Source of the DNA: an uncultured Chloroflexota bacterium
Lineage (GTDB): Bacteria; Chloroflexota; Dehalococcoidia; UBA2247; RBG-13-53-26
DNA: 5,410 bases
Assembly: GCA_937860285.1 (NCBI GenBank)
Contig: CALMBS010000474.1
Span: 1-5,410 of the forward strand
Reading direction: 5' to 3'
The notes beneath the pieces were generated by a model. The model was given only the letters and a program-made list of their open reading frames with translations. It searched no databases and was not told the DNA's origin. Every line of letters begins with the position of its first letter. Positions within the stretch are counted from its first letter, which is position 1. This document shows positions 4,582-5,410 of this stretch, one piece after another. Both the position numbers and the translations under genes were made by a program.

Positions 4582-5406
4582 CTACTTCCTTCTCCGACTG
4601 ACGATCAGCCTGTCACTGACCTTGTTGGTGCGGGTCTTGTGTCCCAGAGCCGGCTTGCCCCACGGCGTCTTGGGGTTCATACCCCTCGGGTTCCGCCCCT
4701 CGCCGCCGCCATGTGGATGGTCACGGGGACTCATGGCCGCGCCTCGCACCGCCGGCCGTTTGCCCCTCCAGCGGCTGCGCCCGGCCTTGCCCAGCTTCAC
4801 ATTGCGGTGGTCCGCGTTGCCCACCTGGCCGATGGTAACCATGCAGCCATTCGGTATGCGCCGCACTTCTCCGGAAGGCAGCCTCACCAGGGTGTACCTG
4901 TCCTCCCGTCCCACCACCAGGGCCGAGGACCCGGCACTCCGGACGATCTGGGCCCCTTTCCCCGGTTGCAGCTCAATGTTGTGAATCATGGTCCCTACCG
5001 GTACGCGCCCGACGGGCATGGCGTTGCCGACCTTGAGCTCGGCTTCCGGCCCGGACACCACGCTCTGGCCCACCGTGAGCCCCTGCGGGGCCAGCATGTA
5101 TCGCTTCTCTTCGTCGGGATACTGCACCAGGGCAATATAGGCGGAGCGGTTGGGGTCGTACTCGATGGCCAGGACCTCGGCGGGTTCCCCCACCCTGTCC
5201 CTCTTGAAATCGATGATGCGCAGCTTCCGTCTGGACCCGCCCCCGCGGTGTCTGACGGTCACCTTCCCCTGGTTGTTCCGGCCGGCGCTCTTCTTGAGCG
5301 ACACCAGGAGAGACTTCTCCGGCTTCTTCTTGGTGATCTCCTCGAAAGTCGAGCCGATCATGGCCCGCCTGCCCTGAGACGTCGGTCTGTATGACTTAAG
5401 TCCCAT
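4582..5406 (-). CDS. rplB: 50S ribosomal protein L2
   Basis: L2 is a primary 23S rRNA-binding protein needed for subunit association and the peptidyl-transferase region. The 274-residue product has the usual family length and is complete. Recognisable blocks in order are AGRNNQGKVTVRHRGGG (41-57), IIDFKRD (64-70), IEYDPNRSA (81-89), GEVRRIPNGC (179-188), IGQVGN (192-197), GKAGRSRWRGKRPAVRG (206-222) and DHPHGGGEGR (229-238). The last holds the conserved histidine equivalent to E. coli His229, and a basic RRRK tail follows. The ATG start fits the family's usual MGxKxYxPT opening. Only 4 bases upstream are in the window, so its ribosome binding site cannot be judged. It stops with TAG 4 bases before rpsS. 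rplW would be expected upstream, outside the window. Confidence 0.99.
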   Translation of the reverse strand: MGLKSYRPTSQGRRAMIGSTFEEITKKKPEKSLLVSLKKSAGRNNQGKVTVRHRGGGSRRKLRIIDFKRDRVGEPAEVLAIEYDPNRSAYIALVQYPDEEKRYMLAPQGLTVGQSVVSGPEAELKVGNAMPVGRVPVGTMIHNIELQPGKGAQIVRSAGSSALVVGREDRYTLVRLPSGEVRRIPNGCMVTIGQVGNADHRNVKLGKAGRSRWRGKRPAVRGAAMSPRDHPHGGGEGRNPRGMNPKTPWGKPALGHKTRTNKVSDRLIVSRRRK

Positions 5407-5410
5407 CTCT

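Noticed and set aside
4507..5394. A 295-codon plus-strand open frame opposite rplB
   Set aside because: It is antisense to highly conserved L2 and shows no recognisable domain. Its His/Pro/Gly-rich composition is what reverse reading of GC-rich codons gives.

Overview
The window is a stretch of the main bacterial ribosomal-protein gene cluster, read entirely from the minus strand. Thirteen genes lie head to tail in transcription order (right to left): rplB, rpsS, rplV, rpsC, rplP, rpmC, rpsQ, rplN, rplX, rplE, rpsN, rpsH and rplF. This is the end of the S10 block (rplB to rpsQ) running directly into the start of the spc block (rplN to rplF). The left edge cuts rplF after 133 codons. The right edge falls 4 bases upstream of the rplB start.

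Layout: bases 5406-2572 hold rplB to rpmC, 2509-2222 hold rpsQ, and 2241-409 hold rplN to rpsH. Partial rplF occupies 401-1. The genes are packed with 1-20 base overlaps or 2-9 base gaps. The one exception is a 62-base spacer between rpmC and rpsQ. No promoter, terminator, RNA gene, repeat array or mobile element is visible, and no stretch over 300 bases lacks a gene. The whole segment is probably one transcript coming from outside the window on the right, with translational coupling between neighbours. Six products belong to the small subunit (S19, S3, S17, S14, S8 and the linked assembly set) or the large subunit (L2, L22, L16, L29, L14, L24, L5, L6), so the segment supplies both subunits in step.

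Organism: a GC-rich bacterium with gene order and protein lengths of the bacterial, not archaeal, type. S14 is the short zinc-binding form, and L24 carries a second four-cysteine motif. The L29 sequence, with NHRE in the middle and MRERE near the end, resembles my memory of Dehalococcoides L29. I therefore lean towards Chloroflexota, class Dehalococcoidia, as a tentative inference that no search has tested. Start codons are mixed (ATG, GTG three times, TTG once). TAG ends 8 of the 12 genes whose stops are in the window.

I found no undescribed biological system here. The points worth a second look are modest: an alanine/proline-rich tail on S3, the amber-rich stop usage, the isolated spacer before rpsQ with a possible hairpin, the 20-base overlap that fuses the S10 and spc blocks, and a divergent motif near the S8 C-terminus.
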